Notes: generated by a model from the letters alone, not told the origin. DNA of 64,000 nucleotides from Proteles cristata cristata (GCA_017311185.1 JAESUZ010004808.1:124001-188000); one strand, 5' to 3'. Counted from the first letter of the stretch, positions 45,000 to 56,382 are shown. Numbers and translations are program-made.

Positions 45000-45331
45000 G
45001 TGGGGCCGCCACGCGCCGGCCGGGCCCTGCTGGCTTTGTAGGACTGAGAGTGTGCGTGTCCCCGGTCAGGAAACAACCGCTGTGAGACGGTTCAGGGAGT
45101 TACATACAGAACGCGGCTACTATGAAACTGGCGAGAGCAAATCCAGTAAAATAGTGGAAAAAATAGTTCTGATAAAAACTGTAGAAAATCAGTCATGCTT
45201 ATCACAAAGCAGAACTTTACAGTGTCTCTGGGAGCCTAGAGGGCTGGCAGGTATGATTTTGCCTTCATGAAAAATCAGTGCTGGGAATTGCTGCTGCTGC
45301 TTTTCCTTAAAATCTGAACTTTTATTCCCAG
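45000..45331 (+). other. FARP2 intron (332 bases)
   Basis: Short GT..AG intron with no repeats. It stays open in the frame of the preceding exon for ~90 codons to a stop near 45270, so retention would add a tail; nothing suggests this is used. Confidence 0.85.
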
Positions 45332-45400
45332 CGGAAGGACTCAGAAGCAGCTGGTGGATTATGTCCGAGACAGTGGGGTGAAGAGGGTTCCCTACGAGAG
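45332..45400 (+). CDS. FARP2: FARP2 exon: FERM-adjacent region
   Basis: 69 bases. Acceptor TTTATTCCCAG, donor GAGAG|GTGAGC. It codes (S)GRTQKQLVDYVRDSGVKR, then VPYE plus two bases of Arg. The SGRTQKQL.DY motif is shared by FARP1, FARP2 and FRMD7. In phase with both neighbours; 69 bases is a multiple of three, so skipping keeps the frame. Confidence 0.97.
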
Positions 45401-45462
45401 GTGAGCACCATGGTCTTTGTGATGGAAAGTCTGTGCTTTTAACATTAGTATTTTACGTATTT

Positions 45463-45650
45463 TTTTTTTAATGTTTCTTTATATTTGAAAGAAGAGACAG
45501 CACGCGTAGGGGAGGGGCAGAGAGGGAGACACGGACTCTGAAACAGGCTCAGCACAGAGCCTGATGCAGGGCTCCAACTCCGGAACAGTGAGATCATGAC
45601 CCAAGCTAAACTCGGACACTTAACCGACTGAGCCACCCAGGTGCCCCGAT
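45463..45650 (-). repeat. CAN SINE
   Basis: Minus copy, internally shortened, ending GAGCCACCCAGGTGCCCC. Flanked by AGTATTTTACGTATTT / GATATTTTATGTATTT. Confidence 0.92.
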
Positions 45651-45804
45651 ATTTTATGTATTTTTAACCTTTCCCTGAAAACAGTCAGCTCAAGTACATA
45701 AACATGTATTTTGACTCCGGAGTTCTATTTCTTTAATTTTTTTAAAGATAATGGATTAATATCTTTCTATAGTTAGTGTTTAGATACAGATAGTGACTTT
45801 TTTT

Positions 45805-46018
45805 TAAATTTTTTTTAATGTTTTATTTATTTCTGAGAGTGAGAGAGACAGTGTTAGCAGGGGAGGGTCAGAGAGAGAGGGAGACACAGAATCTGAAGCA
45901 GGCTCCGGGCTCTGAGCTGTCAGCACAGAGCCCAACACGGGGCTCGAACCCATGAACCGTGAGATCATGACCTGAGCTGAAGTCTGGCGCTTAACCGACT
46001 GAGCCCCTCAGGTGTCCC
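45805..46018 (-). repeat. CAN SINE
   Basis: Minus copy, ends GAGCCCCTCAGGTGTCCC. ATAGTGACTTT on both sides. Confidence 0.93.
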
Positions 46019-46346
46019 CATATAGTGACTTTCTAGTCTCTAATCTGCGTAGCAGATCCTACATGTAATGTCTCATATAGTATGGTAAGCTTTGAATCAA
46101 AAATTTCACGGGCTTTTTGCATGTGGGATTTTTCTTCAGCGTGAGGGAATGATTTTACCTCTTCTGCGGCATCTGTTTTTATCTGAGTTCTTGCTTTTTG
46201 TCACTGCCTGTCCAGCCAGATGCCTGTGGCATATTGTCAGAACCTTGGCCCCGTTCTTACGTGCGCCCTTCCCCGGGGCATGGCTGTGCTCTGGGCAGGC
46301 GCTGGGAAAGGTATCTCGGGGCTCACAGATTGTTCTCTGTTTGCAG

Positions 46347-46404
46347 GAGACACAGCAAGACCCGGACGGCTGTTCATGCTCTGACTGCAGACTTGCCGAG
46401 GCAG
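46347..46404 (+). CDS. FARP2: FARP2 exon: FERM-adjacent region end
   Basis: 58 bases. The acceptor is TCTGTTTGCAG; the donor GGCAG|GTTAGT is another GTTAGT site. It completes Arg and codes RHSKTRTAVHALTADLPRQ. RHSKTRT and ALTADLP are near-identical to recalled human and mouse FARP2. Ends in phase 0. Confidence 0.96.
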
Positions 46405-47534
46405 GTTAGTCCTTCCAGTGGAAGCAGATGTGATACTGTCGCCTGTGCTCTGTTGGAGAGCCACCTGGCAGTGTTGTGACAGGACCCTTAGACTCAGTCC
46501 TGTTGTCCACATGGCTCTCCCGGCCCCAGGGCTTCTTGCAGAAAAGGAGTCCTAAGTAAAGAGAAAGCTTTGTGCGTTGATACGCACCACAGCGGTATTG
46601 TGATGCTAGAATCCTGACCACCGCCTGTGGAGGTGACTCACTAGCACGGTCTCGGCTGTGCCTATTCGGCGGGGAGTGCTTGGGGAGCAGCTCGAGTCTT
46701 ATCACGGTGGGGGGCGGGCGGAGGCCCGGGACGCGCACACAGTGCGCTGCCAAGTGAAGCCAGGAGGTTGCAGAGCAGCCTGTGCAGTAAATCTAAAGTG
46801 ACAAATAGATGCTCAGAGGAGACAGGCTAGAGGCATAAACCTCAAAGTCCCATGTCGTCTCTGGGTGGCAGGGTCCCCAGGCAAGTTGTACTACAGTGGG
46901 CCAGACGTGCGCATGTCAGGAAAGCAAGTGGTGGATGACCGTGTACGCTGCAAGCTCAGGGCGCTAAGTTACTTCCACTGCATTCACGGGGCGAGCTTTT
47001 GGTGCTAATATGTTAAAGGTGAAAAGCAGGAAACAGACGCGTATCCGTGTTTGGCACGGTTACTGCTGTACCGAGCACGGGCGTGTCCAGAAGCACAGGC
47101 ACATCTTCACAGAGAGACACTGGGCCACGGGGTCGAAAGCGTGTTAACAGCTGGTGTCTGGGACGTGCTCCTGTGCTTCCCACATGTGCTGCTTCCATCC
47201 CCAGGCTCGCATGCCAGCTTCCACACACACGTGCTTTACGTAGACTCCTGTCTCTGTCGCGGTCTCCTCATGCAGCTCTGTGGTTTCTTACTTATAAGTG
47301 TTTATTCTTGCACGATGTTAGTCCTTGTTGACCACTGGTCATTTATTATGGTATTTCCAGAAGCTGCACTTGTACCTCATGTTTGAAGCTCATGTTTCCC
47401 AAACTTTGTTTAATTGGATATTTTAAATAAAAATATTCTTTAACTCTTCTAGGTATGTTTCCTATTTAGGAGTTTTTTGCTAAATCTATTGATATTAAAA
47501 GATTTTTATTTAAACAAAGTTCAAATTTATGAAT

Positions 47535-47675
47535 AGCTTTTTTAAAATTTTATTTATTTTGAGAGAAAGAGGGCACACAAGCACAGGAGGGGCAAAGAGA
47601 GAGGGAGGCAGAGAATCCCAAGCGGGCTTTGCACTGTCAGCACAAAGCCCAACGCAGAGGCCGATCCCGCAAGCC
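47535..47675 (-). repeat. CAN SINE fragment
   Basis: TTTTATTTATTTTGAGAG to CAGCACAAAGCCCAACGC; the tRNA-like head is missing. Confidence 0.8.
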
Positions 47676-47702
47676 ACTAATAAATAAAATAGTATGAATA
47701 GG

Positions 47703-47936
47703 GATGCCTGAGTGGCTCAGTTGATTGAGCGTCCAGTCCAACTCAGCTGGACTTCAGCTGGATTTCAGCTGAGGTCATGATCTCAGGTTCATGGGTTTGA
47801 GGCCGGAGTCAGGTTCCATGCTGGATGCACGGAGCCTGCTGAGATCTTCTCTCCCTGTCTCTCTGCCCCTCCCCAACTTGTGCTCGCTCTACACGTATGC
47901 TCTCTTTCTCTCTCTCTCAAAATAAACATTAAAAAA
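47703..47936 (+). repeat. CAN SINE
   Basis: GGATGCCTGAGTGGCTCAGT head with an internal duplication (CAGCTGGACTTCAGCTGGAT), tail TCAAAATAAACATTAAAAAAG. AGTATGAATAG / AGTATAAATAG at the ends. Confidence 0.9.
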
Positions 47937-48883
47937 GTATAAATAGTCTAAAAATTACATTTAAACTTTCAGTTCTGATACTGTCTTTCAAAAACCACAA
48001 GAACACATTGAGTCCAGTTTTTCGATTGAAAATGTGACAGGATGGGCACCTGAGAGCAGATTACCCCGTGGAACGAAAGTCGGTCACCGTGTGGCGTCCT
48101 GCTGCCGCGCCCACACTGCATGCTGCTGCTCATGCAGAAAGGCGCTCAGGACCGATGGGTGGCACCTTGTCTAATCACCCTCTTCCCAATGTCGTGCGTG
48201 TACACGGCATCTGAAGTTCCCTGGAGGCATGACTGTCTTGTGACACGTGAGAAGGGCAGGCTCACTCGTTCCTTGTGTGTGGGACTGAGGACAGGGCTCC
48301 TCCCGCCCCTGAGTAGCTTCTCACACAAGCTGGGGGCAACGCCAGTGCTTCCTGAAGGCTCTGGGCTCCAGGGCCCGTGTGAGTGTACCATGCGCTCCAT
48401 CACTGCCTGGCCGTAACCTCCGAGGAAGGAGTGCCACGTGCAGATGCGTGTGTCCCCTCATTGGCGCTTTGCTTTAGAATCTCATTAGCTGAGTGATTCC
48501 ATTCAGCTCACACCCTCTGTCCTTCCCTCCAGAAGTGATGAGGACCCAGCATGCCCATTGCACCCTCAGGTGGCTCGGGATGCAACAGGAGACACCAGTG
48601 CATGTGGCTAGGTTTTAGTGACGGAAATGGCCCCTACTGTAGACATTATACACCGTAAGAGAAAAAATGCCATTGTAAGGGGTTTAAACTGATGACCCTG
48701 AGTCCTTTTGAAATCCCATCTGGGTTTACGAATCTTCAGTTCTAGTGGGGAAAGTCTGGTCGATTGCCTTTCTTACTAGAGGCTGAGAAGGAAACGTGCA
48801 GACACACGGTTAGCTTTGCAACTTTCTCATGGTAATTTGCAATTTTATGTGCGCCTCTTTCTTCTCTTCACCTTGACCCACAG

Positions 48884-49115
48884 AGCGTCTCCTTCACCGA
48901 GGGCCTGAGGACTTCTGCGCCCCCGACTTCCGCAGACGCCTCCTTCTGTTCTGTTCCTACCTCCCCTCTGGCCCTGCGGGGCCTGCCTGATTTCAGAGAC
49001 AGCACTGGCTCCCTCACCGAGCCCTGGACTCCCGACGCCAAGAGGCCAGCCGCAGCCGACGGCGACACCAGAGGGGCCCCGACCCCCGGGCCCCCTGCAC
49101 CGCAGCCTTGTCAAG
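48884..49115 (+). CDS. FARP2: FARP2 exon: linker between FERM and DH domains (spliced form)
   Basis: 232 bases to donor CAAG|GTGTTG, a weak site. Acceptor TTGACCCACAG. It codes SVSFTEGLRTSAPPTSADAS and a Pro/Ala/Ser-rich stretch ending PPAPQPCQ plus one base. SVSFT.GLRTSA matches mouse FARP2 closely. The rest is variable linker, probably disordered and a phosphorylation target. The one-base overhang joins in phase to the exon at 59864 (G then LSVDSPQPSPS), which confirms the donor position. Confidence 0.92.
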
Positions 49116-50065
49116 GTGTTGGGTTTTGTCATGTTGTGAGGAGCTGCAGCCCCAGCCGTCCCGTGGGTCAGAGTCACGACGCCGCCACAGGCCCAGATGC
49201 AGGGGGCGCTGGCAGGGAGCGCAGAGCTGCTGGTAAAAGCGACCGCGGGGGTGGCGGTGGCGTGACCGTGGGCTTGTCCCCCGCCAAGGGGGAGCACCCG
49301 CACGGCCGGCAGGGCGGTGGCGGCGGGGGGCCTGTTTTCACATTGACAAATGCCCGGCTGCAGGTGTCTGAGGAGTTCATAGACGATGACCCGGCTGACA
49401 TCTCTTTCTTTGCTGGAGGCTCGGAGGCGTTCTCCTTCCCCTACTGCGCGCTGGCCCCGCAGGCCCCTTCCTGCGCTCGCCCCGCCCCCGCCCCATCCAG
49501 CCCAGACAGGTACCCCCCGGAGGTCATGCACATGCACGTAGAGCACGGTTTTGAATTTGAGGGAGAGGATGGCTTTGGCAGCAACGTGCACCCCTCAGAC
49601 ACCTCAGAGCTGTTTGAGGTGAAGGCGCAAGCCAGCCTGATGCAGAGCCTGCTGAGCCCCTCGGAGACCAGCTCGCTGAGGAACAACCAGTCCGAGAACA
49701 GCTCCCTCAGCAACTTGCCGCTTCACAGCGGCCTGTCTGTGCGCACCCCCAGCTCGGCCAACCAGTCCGAGGCCAGCTCCATGGCCAACTTCCCCGCCTG
49801 CTCGGTCCGCTCCGAGGCCAGCTCAGCCTTCCAGCTCTCGGACATCATCGACCAGTTAGAGCAGCTCAGCTACCCGCCCACCACCGCTGAGGACTCCAGC
49901 AGCACAGACACGGATTCGTGGGGCGCCGAGGCCGGGGCCCCCCTAGACATGAGCCTTTTTTTCAGCAACCCTTTTGCACAGACAGGTGGAGAGAGAGTCC
50001 TTTTCAATCTGCAGACCATAAAGAATTTGACTCCAGGAGAGCGGGTGGATAAACACCCTTCCTGA
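48884..50065 (+). CDS. FARP2: FARP2 alternative terminal exon, in-frame readthrough of the 49116 donor
   Basis: If the 49116 donor is not used, the frame stays open for 316 further codons to a TGA at 50063-50065, giving 393 residues from this exon. The added tail has no FARP2 domain. It holds a Gly-rich patch, an acidic stretch (SEEFIDDDPADISFF), an acidic/aromatic segment (HGFEFEGEDGFGS), a helix-like segment (SELFEVKAQASLMQSLLS), four SE-x-SS motifs (SETSS 49661, SENSS 49691, SEASS 49766, SEASS 49811), a second helix-like segment (LSDIIDQLEQL), then an Asp/Ser-rich end. No SINE or L1 sequence. Such a protein keeps the FERM domain but lacks DH and PH domains. I think short FARP2 isoforms exist in other mammals but cannot confirm this tail from memory. 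Confidence 0.65.
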   Translation, partial: SVSFTEGLRTSAPPTSADASFCSVPTSPLALRGLPDFRDSTGSLTEPWTPDAKRPAAADGDTRGAPTPGPPAPQPCQGVGFCHVVRSCSPSRPVGQSHDAATGPDAGGAGRERRAAGKSDRGGGGGVTVGLSPAKGEHPHGRQGGGGGGPVFTLTNARLQVSEEFIDDDPADISFFAGGSEAFSFPYCALAPQAPSCARPAPAPSSPDRYPPEVMHMHVEHGFEFEGEDGFGSNVHPSDTSELFEVKAQASLMQSLLSPSETSSLRNNQSENSSLSNLPLHSGLSVRTPSSANQSEASSMANFPACSVRSEASSAFQLSDIIDQLEQLSYPPTTAEDSSSTDTDSWGAEAGAPLDMSLFFSNPFAQTGGERVLFNLQTIKNLTPGERVDKHPS

Positions 50066-50218
50066 CCAGCCCAGGCCCCCTGCAGGGCCACCCACCACCC
50101 ACTCAGTGCAGTGAGAGCTCAGTTCGGTGGCTTTACACCCAGGAAGTGAGTCTGTGTTCATGGCTAGATGGTCTTCTTCTTCCGGATTCTCTCATTAGTC
50201 TGTTCTGAATGTCGGAGG

Positions 50219-50224
50219 ATTAAA
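50219..50224 (+). promoter_or_regulatory. Candidate poly(A) signal ATTAAA
   Basis: First poly(A)-like hexamer after the alternative stop, 154 bases downstream of it. A T/TG-rich region follows (TTTTGCTTAGAATGGTGTGT), as expected for a cleavage site. Confidence 0.4.
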
Positions 50225-53200
50225 ACTTTTGCTTAGAATGGTGTGTTAAAAGGTGTAAAATAGAAGAGCATTTCCACCTCAGGGCTGATGAGCTAGTCTT
50301 ACAGCTTTTCTTCTCTGGCTTACACTCTGATTCAGCTAAAACCTGGTACTCCACCCCATTTTGAATGGTACGTGGCTCTGATTCGCATTGATCTCTGTTG
50401 CAGTGTGTCCTGTGCCCATTGCTGCTTTCGAAGCTGAAGCTTGCTGTGCGTGCTGCGTTAGGATGGGGGGTGTTGTGTGGTCAGCCCCGCACGGACCTTC
50501 CAGTGCGCCCTACCGAACCCGGCCCTGGGAAAGGCTGTGTAGGCCAGGGCCCCCCGCCTGCCCAGCCCTCCAGTGGCACGCAGTGGGGCCCCTGGGCCTG
50601 CCCGCAGCACCCTCTGTGCCGAAGGCGTCGTCCACTGACTGGAGACCCAGAAATGGTGCTGTGTTTAGATAGTGGGCTTAGGGAAGCTTTGGTGTAAAAT
50701 GCAATGTGAGCTTGAACTTCTTTCTTCCATCTGGCTTAGTGGTCGCACAAAAAGCAGAACCGGACACACCGATCCGCCTGACAGTTCAAGTGTGCAAGCT
50801 CCCACCAGAGCTCTTTGCTTCAGACTGATTAGGGGGCTGGTTCACTAAGCAGCAGTGCCCAGGAGCCCCACACGCGTCAGGGGCTGAGACCATCTCTCTC
50901 TTTGGGAATGTCGTTCCTTCAGGTCAGGCGGCAGCTGTTTTCTAGCAGTGTCTGTTTCTGAGGCAGTTGGAACGGTCGTGCGAGTGGACAGCGAGTGGAG
51001 TGCCCGGCGGGTGGGCACAGCGCAGGCGCTGTAAGCCCGGGCTGCTGCCCACGGCACAGATGGCCTTACCTAGTAGAGATGTGCGCGTGAAAGGCCGTGT
51101 TTCTTAACTGTCCCTTGGGGAGTGCAGGCCTCCTGTCCATCCCTGCTGGTTGCCGAACCGAGCCCTCCCCTGGGGGATACATGTGCACACACCAAGCAGC
51201 CGACTGCCTCGCATGAGTGGCAGGCTTTCTTTGTCACCAGCAGTCATCGAATACCAGCAGAGGCTTTTTGCCTCATGTATTGATTTTCCATTTCTGTAGC
51301 TGCCTTAAGCCTCCGGCACAGTCTCATCACTGTGGTCTCCGGGACGAGCACATGGCATGTGTCCTCATCCCGTCCCTTGTTCCTGAGACGTGGCCTCTGT
51401 CCAAGGTGGAGGCTATCTGGTGCAGTTTCGTGTTGGCTGACCAGTATCTGCGAAGAGACCGTGTGAGCCAGATAGAAGGTGGTGGGCTGCACAGGTAGGA
51501 ACCACGAGTTAGAATAGCATGTTCCAGACACTTTGTCTTCCCCTTGGTGTCGCTCAGAAACAGACCGTGTATCTGTGCAGCAAAGAGTTAATACATCTTC
51601 CATGGGAAATGCATTTCCTAGGCTGTAGTCATCGCGAGAGCTGCCTCTCTCCTAATGAAGGTGCCTGGCGTCAGGCTCAGCAAACCTAAGTCGCCCTGTT
51701 TCAGGTGTCCAAGCAGCAGGTCCCGTGTGGGTGGGTGGGAGCCAGGGCTGCGGGTGGCAGGGGCACCGCATAACACTGTTGTCCTGCAGATTCTGAGTAA
51801 AGGATGCTCTCCGGCAGCTTCTGCCAGGCCTTCCTCTACAGGAGTTTTATTTCCCCAGTGAACCTTCATTTTCTGGAGTTGATTTTTTTTAGCCTTTTAT
51901 TTGGAAAGCTTTCAAAATACCTAGAAGCAAAGGGGAGTGGACATACCCTGGTCACCACCCCATTCAGCGTCACCAGGGTCCGACCCTGCTTGTGCCGTCT
52001 GCCTTTTCCTTCCCCTCCATGCCTGGTGCTCTGGTGTTCTCTTGTGGCCCGGACAAGCTATGCCTTTCCTCAGAATGCCTGCGTGCATCTCTGAGAGCCG
52101 ACCCCTTCTCTCATGGTGCCCCCGGCAGTGATGCAGAATTAATAACCCCATGGTATCCTCTAATACCAGGGACGTACTTGAATTTGCCCAGTTGTCTAAA
52201 GGGCCTGTTAATACCTGATTTGTTCAGATCAGGCTTCAAACACTCTCTGCTCGAGGCATGTGGCCGTGACCGCTTTTCCATCTTTTCCCATTGAGAAGAC
52301 CCACTTCGTGCCGGTGACTTGTAGAAGGACCAGGGGCCTGGCTCATGCTCCTGCCTGTGCCGTCACCCGTCTGCCCTTCCCCGGCTTCTCTGAAGTCTGG
52401 ACCCCGAGCCACGTAGACCACCAAGCATGCGCCATCACCCACGCCCCCCCTTATCCCGCAGCCCCGCGAGGCTGGTGCCTCCGTGCCATCAGCACGTGGG
52501 GCAGCACGGCTGGGAAATGAGCCCAGCGTCCCAGACGCTCTGTGGACACCACTGTCCAGCTGTTATGTTCAGATTCAGGTTTAGCTTTTTGGCAAGATCT
52601 GGAGAAACGCAGAAGAGCTGTTCTTTTCCAGAGCTCTCACACTGTGTTTAAGTTGGCAGGTCTCCCTTTCTAGTGAAGTCAGTTAATTAGAAGCAAGCCC
52701 GGCTCTCCTTGGAGGCCTGCGCTCCTGTCTCCACCACCCTCTCCGCTTCTGGGTGGGTTGTAACCCCCACCCCCCACACAGAGAGAGTTCTTTAGAAACC
52801 TGGGGGGAGCGAGCCCGAAGGACGTTTCCTGCATGTCTTTCTGCTCATAGCAGACCGTTCAGGCAGTGAACTTGTGTTTTATCGTAGTAAGAGGTGCTTT
52901 ACCATAGATGTTAAAATACCTGGAGCAGTTCGGATTGAGGGTCGGCACTTCCTGAAGCAGGATTGGGTCTTTCTTTTGTTTGTTTATGGCTGCTGATCAC
53001 AGTTGCCTTCCCTCTGGAAGCCCTTGTGTGCACGAGGCCGTCGTGGGACAGTGGCCCCGCATCCCAGGCTTACAGGGTGGCTGTTCCCACCTGAGTGAGC
53101 TGTGCAGGGCTGTCACCAGCACTTCTGACATCAGCAGCCGCTTTGCTGAGAGCGTGTAGTTGAAAAGTGCCTGCAGCATGTGGACAGTTTTCTCCTTTTA

Positions 53201-54488
53201 TGTGCTGCCCTCGGCCAGATGCAGGCCTGACCTCCGGCAGGAGGGACCGACCAGCCCCGTCACAGATGGGGGCGCTGGGACCGCAGACAGTGCCTGTTGC
53301 CTCCGAGGGCACGCCTGCTTGAGGCAGGGTGTTTATTTATATTAGTTACCCAGTCTGTTTTTGTATTTAAGTCTCTAAAGTTCAGTATTTTACATACGCC
53401 AGTATATGAGTATCTAAAGTCTAATAGTAAAGTTTCAGATTAGTAAGGTTGACTGCACTCAAATAGGTAATGGTGTGCACTGTATAACTTTATAAATCAC
53501 TAGGTTTGGCTGTGTGCCTTTTCTGTCTTCCGAGGGAATTCTCGAGTGTGGAATTTGGTCAGGATCCCCTTTCCCAGTTAACACAGCGTGTTGTGTAATT
53601 GACACACAAGGTTGCATTTGTGTCGGTTGTACAACAGTGACTGGACAAGTCTGGGCCTCATCTGTGCTTGCTGTGAGTGTGGTGGCCACCTGTCACCACA
53701 CGACCTCATCACAGTGCTTTCATGCCTGTGACGATGCACATTTTAGAAATAGCAGTAATGGTAGATGGATAGACAATAAAAATAGACCATCGGAAAGCTC
53801 ATAGGGAAACCTGTTCTTCTGTTCATCATCGTTGTTTGCAAAGTCCTTTCTGAATTGGGTCCTGTGTGGTCATACTTGGATTTTCAGTGACAAGCTCCTC
53901 CTCCACCTGCTGCCCTGCACGAATCACCGTGAGCACCCCTCCTGTACGGCTGCGATCACGTGGGACCCACCCAGCACATGAGCCACGTCCCCGTGAGCCA
54001 TGTGCTTGTGTGACATTTGATGCCAGTGCCTGTGTCTTCCCTCACGGTTGGTGGAACATCAAAAAAGAAATCCATTTCTAGAACAATTACTTCACAGACA
54101 AAAATGTTAACTTCTCGGGCGCTTACAGTTGAGAATTTCAGTATGTGTTCTCAAGGCACGGAGTCACACTGCCAGGTTTGGCTTTGGCCCTTGTCCTGAA
54201 GTTACAGGACTGTCACAGCTGGCTGGAGCGCAGGTGGCTGCCCCGGCCCCTCTGTCCACGCAGTGGCCGTGCCCATGAGGTCCCAAAGTTCTATCTTTTG
54301 CCTAAAAACCTCTACCTTCCCTTCAGAAATGCAGAGGAAAGGAACCGGTACTTCTGACCGCTTAATTTATTCATTCTCTAAAGAAAACACTGATGTTGCC
54401 TTGTTTGTGGTACTTAACAAAATTTGTTTTCCACTGAAATTGCCATTTATAAATTCACAGATATGTACTAATTCAGAATTGTTTATTC

Positions 54489-54494
54489 AATAAA
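54489..54494 (+). promoter_or_regulatory. Candidate poly(A) signal AATAAA
   Basis: AATAAA in TTTATTCAATAAAATAAGG, within the SINE-free stretch. Confidence 0.25.
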
Positions 54495-56141
54495 ATAAGG
54501 AAATATTTGCTATGAACTTTTAAATGGGCTTCTTAGCTTCCTTTTCCTCTCCTTTTTTATAGTTGTGGTGTACATCTCGCGCGCTAAATGAGTCTCTGAC
54601 ACAGCTGCATCCCATTCCTACAGCCTCTTCCCTGGGCCTCTTCCACTTTGTAGGCTTCTGAGCAGCAAGTAGGCACTGCGGCGCTGTACGGACGGGCTTA
54701 CTGCGGGTATGGACGACGGCGGTCCTGTGAGAGCCCAGCAAAGGAGGGTGTCGTGCGCTTTCACGGGGGGTGCTCTCAAGGCCTGACAGGCGCGGACTTG
54801 GAGTCCATGGTCTGCTGCTCCGGGCCCTGCACTGCGCCTCTGAGGCAGCGCTATGTTCAACGTTGGGGACGACCTCGTGGTCCTTAGGCTTGGACTGCGC
54901 ACAAAACACCTGGTTGGCTTCGTAATTCCGGAGGTGAGAGCACTGTTCCCTTTCCTCCCAAGTCAGCCGGAACCCTATAGAGCCCCAGCCTAAAGTGCCG
55001 CGGCGACACAGGTCCTGGACTTGAGTCTCCCACTTGGCCAACACGAGCCCTTGTTGCCCCCACGGAGCCACCCGCCCCCGTGCAGCCCCCCACTCCAGTC
55101 CCGGAGCGTGGCACGTGCGTCCCTCGCCTCTCCGGGTGCTCTGAACAGCATGGGCACCTGGGGGCGGGTGCTGGTCTCCTCCCTGGGGGGGGTTCTCGGT
55201 GCCTGGAGTGGGGGGCGTGACGATGGCGGCAGCCTTCCAGAAAAGCACCTTGGCACAGACCCCCACTCCACACCGCGTGGGCAGTCACTTCCCCACTCAG
55301 AGGGTAGTGTGCCACCAGACGTCATTCCTTCCCACAACACATGGATCCGTAAGGAGCTGTTTCATTGGCAAATCCAGATTTCAAGAAACTGCTGAGAGCA
55401 TTTCTCTTTTGCATCCCGTCTCTCGGTTGGCTGGTTAGGAGGGTGAACAGTGTCTGGCTCTTACTGCTGAATTATGTTAATCCAGGTTATGTTTCTTTCC
55501 TAACAAACATTACATGCAGGCTTTTTGTGGGTTGTTTTTTTTTTTTTGGTTTTTTTTTTGAATAGTTGGTTTGGTTGTGGGTGCCTTGTCCCCGATGCCG
55601 CGGTGGGTTCAGAAGACCCGGGTCCTCCGTTAGAACCCAGACGCAGGGCGCCCTGCACTACACGTAGGAGGCCCCACCCCTAACAGATGGCCCAAAGTGT
55701 GACTGTTGTAGGCCACACCACCTATTTCTCTTAATAGAGAAAGAGCCCTGTTTATTTAGAACAAAAGAAAAGATTGAAAACACACGTCGGTGTCCCGCTC
55801 TTCACTTCAGGTTGCCACAGCCATCTCCACACCCCGAGGTCGCCCCGTGCCGGGCACATCCTAGCCCAGAAGCAGAGCCAAAAGTAGGTTTCTGCTAACT
55901 TGTTACGCTTACATTTACCTTAATTCTTTGTGTAGTGTTTTCCACTTAATAGGATTAAGGCTCCATTTTTCAAAACCAAAGGAATTTCTAGATCTTACTT
56001 TCCTGCTATCATGTTAACCTTCAAACTTGACCTTGAATTTTCCAAACCAAACCTTGATTCTTCTTCCACCTTAGGCAAAATTTTCAAGCTTGTTCATTAT
56101 GGGGTTTTGAAAAATAAAGGTATGAAATAAAAATAAGCATA

Positions 56142-56382
56142 GGGGCGTCTGAGTGGCTCAGTCGGCTTAACGTCCGACTTTGGCTCAGGTCAAGATCTCG
56201 CGGTTCGTGGGTTCAAGCCCCACGTCGGGCTCTGTGCTGACAGCTAGCTAGCTCAGAGCCTGGAGCCTGTTTCAGATTCTGTGTCTCCCTCTCTCTCTGA
56301 TCCTCCCCTGCTCATGCTGGCGTGCTCTCTCTCTCTCTCTCTCAGAAATAAATAAAAAACATTTTTAAAAATTTTTAAGAAA
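56142..56382 (+). repeat. CAN SINE
   Basis: GGGGCGTCTGAGTGGCTCAG to an A-rich tail. AAATAAGCATA at both ends. Confidence 0.95.

Larger units (their letters stand above)
45401..46346 (+). other. FARP2 intron
   Basis: ~0.95 kb with two minus-strand SINEs. Confidence 0.85.
46405..48883 (+). other. FARP2 intron (2.5 kb)
   Basis: GT..AG intron. A SINE fragment and a SINE lie at 47535-47940; 46405-47530 and 47945-48880 hold nothing recognised. Confidence 0.8.
50066..56140 (+). other. SINE-free 6 kb stretch, possible long 3' UTR of the short FARP2 form
   Basis: No CAN SINE, L1 or MIR is recognisable here, although they occur about once per kb elsewhere. Candidate poly(A) signals lie at 50219 (ATTAAA), 53775, 54489 and beyond. 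GC-rich part 54540-55320 gives long open frames on the minus strand with no recognisable product. Confidence 0.4.

Noticed and set aside
44866..45270. 134-residue open frame covering a FARP2 exon and its intron
   Set aside because: The first part is the true exon; after the GTGGGG donor at 45000 it is intron. The next exon joins in phase, so splicing is the normal outcome.
48845..49591. Minus-strand 248-residue open frame
   Set aside because: Shadow of the FARP2 linker exon and its alternative tail on the opposite strand.
54520..55340. Minus-strand frames up to 248 residues in the SINE-free stretch
   Set aside because: No recognised domain, low-complexity composition and no polyadenylation or splice context found; kept only as part of the regional note.
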